Positions 36,301 to 42,300 of a DNA stretch of 64,000 bases are shown here, in pieces. How positions within the stretch are numbered: position 1 is the first letter of the stretch; each line of letters begins with the position of its first letter. The notes below the pieces were generated by a model. That model was given only the letters and a program-made list of their open reading frames with translations. It ran no database searches and was not told the origin of the DNA. Origin of the DNA: Achatina immaculata (taxonomy: Eukaryota > Mollusca > Gastropoda > Stylommatophora > Achatinidae); NCBI GenBank assembly GCA_009760885.1, contig CM019715.1, positions 19,644,503 through 19,708,502 on the forward strand. The letters run 5' to 3'. Made by a program: the position numbers and the translations under genes.

Positions 36301-39300
36301 ATATATTTCATTATTATCCTGCACTCTCAGGAACATGCTATTTCTCATCCTAACTTTGAAAAATATTCTAGTTGTCTGCCTTGTCAAGGCAGTTGACACA
36401 GTTCACTTTGCTTACAGAAAAAATTACAACATCATACCTTGTCCTGAGTTGTGAAATGAGCATGCTTGATTCTTCCAAATAAAAGGAGGGACTGAATGGT
36501 GGATTCTGGGTTTTGTGTTCGAACAATCACACTCCGTTTTGCTTCACTGTATCTCTCATGGAGAATCTGCTTGAATGTTGGAGCTGTGTAGATTTGGGAC
36601 AAATTTAAAGATCAAATGATACATCATTTTTCAAATTAAAACATGACTGTCTCCCTGATATCCCGCATGCTATGTAACATGTGAGCAAGAAGACTAGTAG
36701 TTCTACTCAATTCAATGTCTAAAAACGATGCCCCACAAATAAATGGGCTTATGTTTGTTTCTAACCTTACTTTTGGAAAATGACACTGTAACCTGGACTT
36801 GAAAACCTTCAACATTCAAGTGCTTAATCATCTGCAGCCAGGACAAGTTTCTCCAGGTTTTGGCACAGCCCCATAGCTTCTGCTTCAGATCTAAATGCTG
36901 TGACCTGGTTTGTCTGGACTAGACACTAATATCTAACTTGGGGTTTATGTTCTACTCCAGTCCTTCAATAATATCTATCTGTGTGTAATATCTTGAGACA
37001 GTAAGGGTGACTCAATAGCCAGCAGTATCAAATTTAAACTGACCTGATAACTAAATCAGGTCAAAATCCTATCTGACCTCTTTGCTTCAGGTCTGTGTTT
37101 TAGTAACAGGTTATTCTAACGCTGACTGGATCCACCTATTATAGAAAAAATTGCTCTCCACTGTTTAGGAGCTTTATCAGAAGTCTGCTTCCTTCACCCA
37201 CTCTGAAAAATAAAATTTGATATGATTACCCTCACTTACAGGACTGACAGGAAAACCTGATCAAAATTCTATCCTACCTCTTGTGCAATTTCTTATACTC
37301 ATGTGTTTCCTATTATGTGGCACTTGCCTGGAATAGTCTTTAGTGGGTTCATTTCTTATGCAGTGGCCACTGGTTAAAGTCTGGCCAGAGGCACCTCAGT
37401 TGACCAGCTATAGAACTGGGTATTTGACTACTTCTGGAGGTGGGGAAAGAAAGGTGACTGGGACTAATATCATCCTGTGCCATCAGATCAAGAAAAATAT
37501 GGGCACTGACACTATACCCCCAGGTACCTCTATGACATGATAAGACTGTTCTTCCTATGGTGTAGAGAATGCTCAGATGACTGACTTTCAGGTCCTCTGC
37601 AGGAACTAAAAAAATGCCACTTATTATATAACATAACAAATAATTCATTCGGATTAGTTTGTACTTTTATATGTGCTTTTATAAATTTCACTAACCAATT
37701 ATTGTGTCTAAATAAAACAAAACTGAATTCCACTACACACTGTTCCTTTTTTAAAATGGGTATAAAAAATAAAGACTGCACCCTGAGCATCTTCAATGAA
37801 ATCCCAGAACCATAAGGCTTACACTGTCATCTTGTGCCATTTCCAGAATAAAGGCTGACTGCAGTGGATCACTAACTTGCTCTGATCCTTGCTCTCACAA
37901 TGTTCACACCCAAGCTGATTCTATTTAGGATGTCCACCCTTCTATATCAAATTTCTCTTGCTTCTTTGCTTTAATTTTTTTTTCAAGTATAGGTTTCTTA
38001 TTTCTTTTCAATTTTACTTTATCTTTGTTTTCTTTTCTTCTCACAAAATATACCCCATTCTTCTGAATAAAGTAAGAGATACAGATTTCTTTTACATTTC
38101 CTTGTTTAAAATCCATGCTTCAACATCAGTGTTGTGTGTAGAATATGCATAGCATTTGGCAACTTTCATCTTCAGTCACTGTTACTGACTTGAAGGGTGG
38201 GATCTTTTCCATTCTGATGAAGATGCATTTACCTTTCCCATACTTCTGCTTATTTCCATTTCATATCTCCATTTGTTATCATGTGTCCTCCTCTCTCTCT
38301 CTCTGAACCTTAAGTGCCCAGGGCACATGGGGCTTCCGCAAGGGTTTTCCACAAATGCCTGTCTTTCGCCTTTTTTTCTGCTCTTGCCCAGGTGAGCCCT
38401 CTATTGCTCAGCATCCTTTCTGTTGTTCTTCTCCATGTCTCTTTTGGTCTACCCTTACTTCTGCTCCCCTGTGGTGTCCATCTTAGTGCTATTTTTGGTA
38501 GTGAGTTGTCAGTCATTCGGAGCAAAATGTGAACAACAGAAATGTACTCAGAGTAGATAACAAGTTAGTGGAGGAGGTCAACGAATTTGTATACCTTGGC
38601 AGCAGAGTAGTAGAAAATGGAGACAGCACAGAGGACATCAACAGCAGACTTACTAGAGCAAACCAGGCTTTTGCAATGCTACAGAATATATGGAAATCAA
38701 ATAAACTAAGCATAAATATGAAAATCAGGATCATGTGTCCTAGACACATAATATTTTTCATGTTTCTCCCTTTATGTTTACAACACTTCAACTGAAATAA
38801 ACATTCTAGCTAAGTGGAGCAGCAGTGATAGCATTTTGATAAACAACATCAAAACAAAATTCATGCTCATTATAACAAGACAGAAAAGGTGAGCTGACCA
38901 GGGTGATCAAGTTAATGATTTGGTTACAGTCTTTTACCGCCTTAGAACTGTGAACTTAGTGTTCTTTGCTGCAGTTGTTATGGTGAAAGTGTTGAAGTAC
39001 AGCATCGAGCATTGTATAAGAGGAACAGTGGGTTAAAGTGGCTATTTTGTCAGTCCCTGAATGGTGCTAAAAACCAGGGGGCATGTAGTACTTCTTTAGC
39101 AGACTCTACTGTCATAAAGACTAAATCAATCCCTGCCCCATTAGCTAAGCTAGACCTGTTACTGGGGCACTGACAGAGAGGTGAGACAGAGTCTTGATCA
39201 ACTATGGTTTGCCAACCCTGACACTAGCATGTCAGCTATGGGTAGCTGACTCCTACAGCGGGAAGATAAATCTTACAAGACTAGTTAGCATTACAGAAAA

Positions 39301-42300
39301 GACACTGTGCAAAGATGGGGAGAAATACCCATAAATTTTGAATTATCCATTTAGGCTTGCATGAACATAGTTTTCAAGGTCAGGTGTTCAAGATATAACA
39401 TGGGAACTGAACGCTCAGATAGAGGAAGCTAAATGTTAATACAGGGTTTAATGACAAAGGAAACAAAAGAGGCGGCTCGCAAACTTGTTTCAATCAATTT
39501 GGAGGTAAAACAGAATAAGTCGTAATCTTGACAATCTTGTAAACTAGGTTTTGTGATACCAACTACGAATACTATTGTACTCTATGCAACCTGCATAAAA
39601 TAAGATGTAAGAGGAATGAGAGGTATGTAGTAAGCAATAATAAATAAATGTGAAGAAGCAATAAATAAGACAAAAAAACTATTAATACTGTTCTTCAGCA
39701 CACCATTGTTGAAAAAACTATTAACACTGCTCATCAGCACAGCACTGTCGAAAAAACTATTAACACTGTACTTTGGCACAGCACTGTAAAAAAATCTATT
39801 AATACTGTTCATCAGCACAGTATTGTCAAAAAAAAATATTAACACTGTTCTAATCCCATTAGTATCTTTTTATTTGGTTTTCATTCTATCCATGATATTC
39901 TAAGTGCCCTTTTGTAGCATTTAATTTCAAATGCTGTTATTCTCTTTCCTAGTGATTTGTTATATCCTCACTGCAAAGAATACCAGCTCACTGTCGAAAA
40001 CACTATTAACACTGTTCTTCAACACAGCACTGTCAAAAAAACTATTAACAGCACAGCACTGAAGAAAAAACTATTAACAGCACAGCACTGAAGAAAAAAC
40101 TATTAACACTGTTCTTCAGCACAGCACTGCTTGCCTGGTGTATTTCTGGCTTATAAGTTTGTGAAACAGGGTATGGATGTATTCATTCATTACATTCACT
40201 TGCATGTCCCTTGCGGAACTTTGCCTCCCTAACAGCACTCCTGTAGGCCTCTCGGTTGTTAGCAAGATGGCCTGCCGCTGATGCATCCATTTGCAGATCC
40301 TCAGCGATGTCTTGCAGCCATCTTCGCCTTGGTCTTCCTCTCTTTCTTTTTCCCATTATGTACCCTTCCAAAACAGTCTTCTCTAGATTATCATGACGTT
40401 TAATGTGTCCAAAATATTTCAGTTTTCTCTCTTTAATCCTCTTTACTGGCCAGCCTTCTTCAATATTAAGCTCTTGTAGTATAGATATATTTGTTCTTTT
40501 TTATGTCCATGATATTTGGAGAACTTCATTCTCTGGAACTTTTTTGTAGCATTTATATTCAAAGGCATTTATGTGTTTCTCAGCTGTTTTGTTAAGTGTC
40601 CAGGTCTTACAGGCATATGTTGCAATGGGAAAGATCATCATCATCATCATCAGGTGCCGTGCCGACTGGCGTTGGCTATTATGCTTCTCCAGAGTACCCG
40701 ATCCTTCAAGCAGGCCATCAGTTCAGTTGGTGATCTCCTCTCACACCATCCCGTCAGACTGTCCAATATCATTTCTCTTGGTCTTCCTCTTGATCTTCTT
40801 CCTTCTATTTTTCCTGTTGTTATAATATTTTCAATGTCCCCTCTTCTCATTGCATGTCCTATGAAAGTACATTGTCTCTCTCTTATCTTTCTGACAAGGT
40901 TTTTTTGTCTCTCCAGCTCTTCTCATACATTCTTCATTAGTTATTTTTGCTGTCCAGGGGATTCGCAACATTCTTCTAATAAACCACATTTCTGCTGCTT
41001 CCAATGATTTTTGTGCAGACTTGCCTATTGTCCATGATTCACTTCCATATAACAAGATAGGTTCAATATAGCATTTTAGGACTCGTTTTCTAACATTCAT
41101 TGATAAAGATGTGTTAGCTAATATGTTTCTCATTCTCTGAAATGCTGTCTTTGCTTGGCCTATTCTGTTCCTAATTTCTGTTTTGCATTTCCCATGTGAA
41201 GTTATTACTGCTCCAAGGTATTTGAATTTCTGCACCTGCTTTAGAATGGTTCCGTTTAATTTTATACTGCATGCTGGTGGATTTTGTTTCTTAGATATAA
41301 CAATAGTCTCTGTCTTTTTGATGTTCAAAGTAAGGCCTTTGTGTTCACTTTCTTTGGCGACTTTATCCAAGAGATTTTGCAGGTCTTGTTGGTTCTCAGC
41401 TATCAGTACTGTGTCCTCAGCATACCGAAGGTTGTTAATATTGTATCCTCCAATTTTTATGCCTGGTTCTGTGATGATTGTTCTTAGAATATTCTCGCTG
41501 TACAGAGAAAAAAGGTCTGGAGATAGTACACATCCTTGTCGCACCCCTTGTTTTATAGGTTGGTATTTTCCAATTCTATTTTCAACTCGAACTGCTGCTT
41601 CTTGTTGCCAGTATAGATGTTTTACAGTCCTCAAGTCTTTGCCGTCTATATTGATGTCTTCAAGCATTTTAATAATTTCACTATGTTTCACCTTGTCAAA
41701 TGCCTTGGTGTAATCAATGAAGCATAAGTAGAGATCTTTCTGTACTTCTAAAGCTCTTTCTGTTAGTGTTGGTAAAGCATAAATGGCATTGTGTGTTCCC
41801 TTTCCTTCAACAAATCCAAACTGTTCATCTGCTATTTCCATTTTTATCTTTTTCCTTGGGAAAGATGCATGCCCTTAAAAATCTTATTTTTGTGGTTCTG
41901 TCTGCTCCTCTCCACAGATTCTTTAGTTGCTTTACTTTCTGAAGAGCGATAGATGTCCTCCTTTTAATTTCCCTCATTGTATCTCCATTATTAGTTAGTA
42001 GTGATTCAAGATATTCAAAACTCTCCACTTCTTCCAGTTTTTCCTCATTGATACATATTTCAGCTGCCTTGTTTGTTTTGTCAGTTGTCATCAATTTAGT
42101 TAAAAAGGGAGAGGAAGGAGGGAATTCAGTATCTGTAATCTGTAAAAAATTGACTTACATAAAGGGTTTTGAAACACACATTTTGTCTGTAATTCTATTA
42201 TATGTTTTATTTATATAATCTACTGTTTCTTCTTCAATTATACTGCTGAATGTGTGGATAAGAGGTAATTCATGAAAGTTTTTCACTGCATATTTATTAT

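Noticed and set aside
41825..42094. An 89-codon frame joining LINE-A RT text to [10 protein letters not shown]
   Set aside because: The frame runs across the LINE-A/LINE-B insertion boundary; a chance fusion, not a gene.
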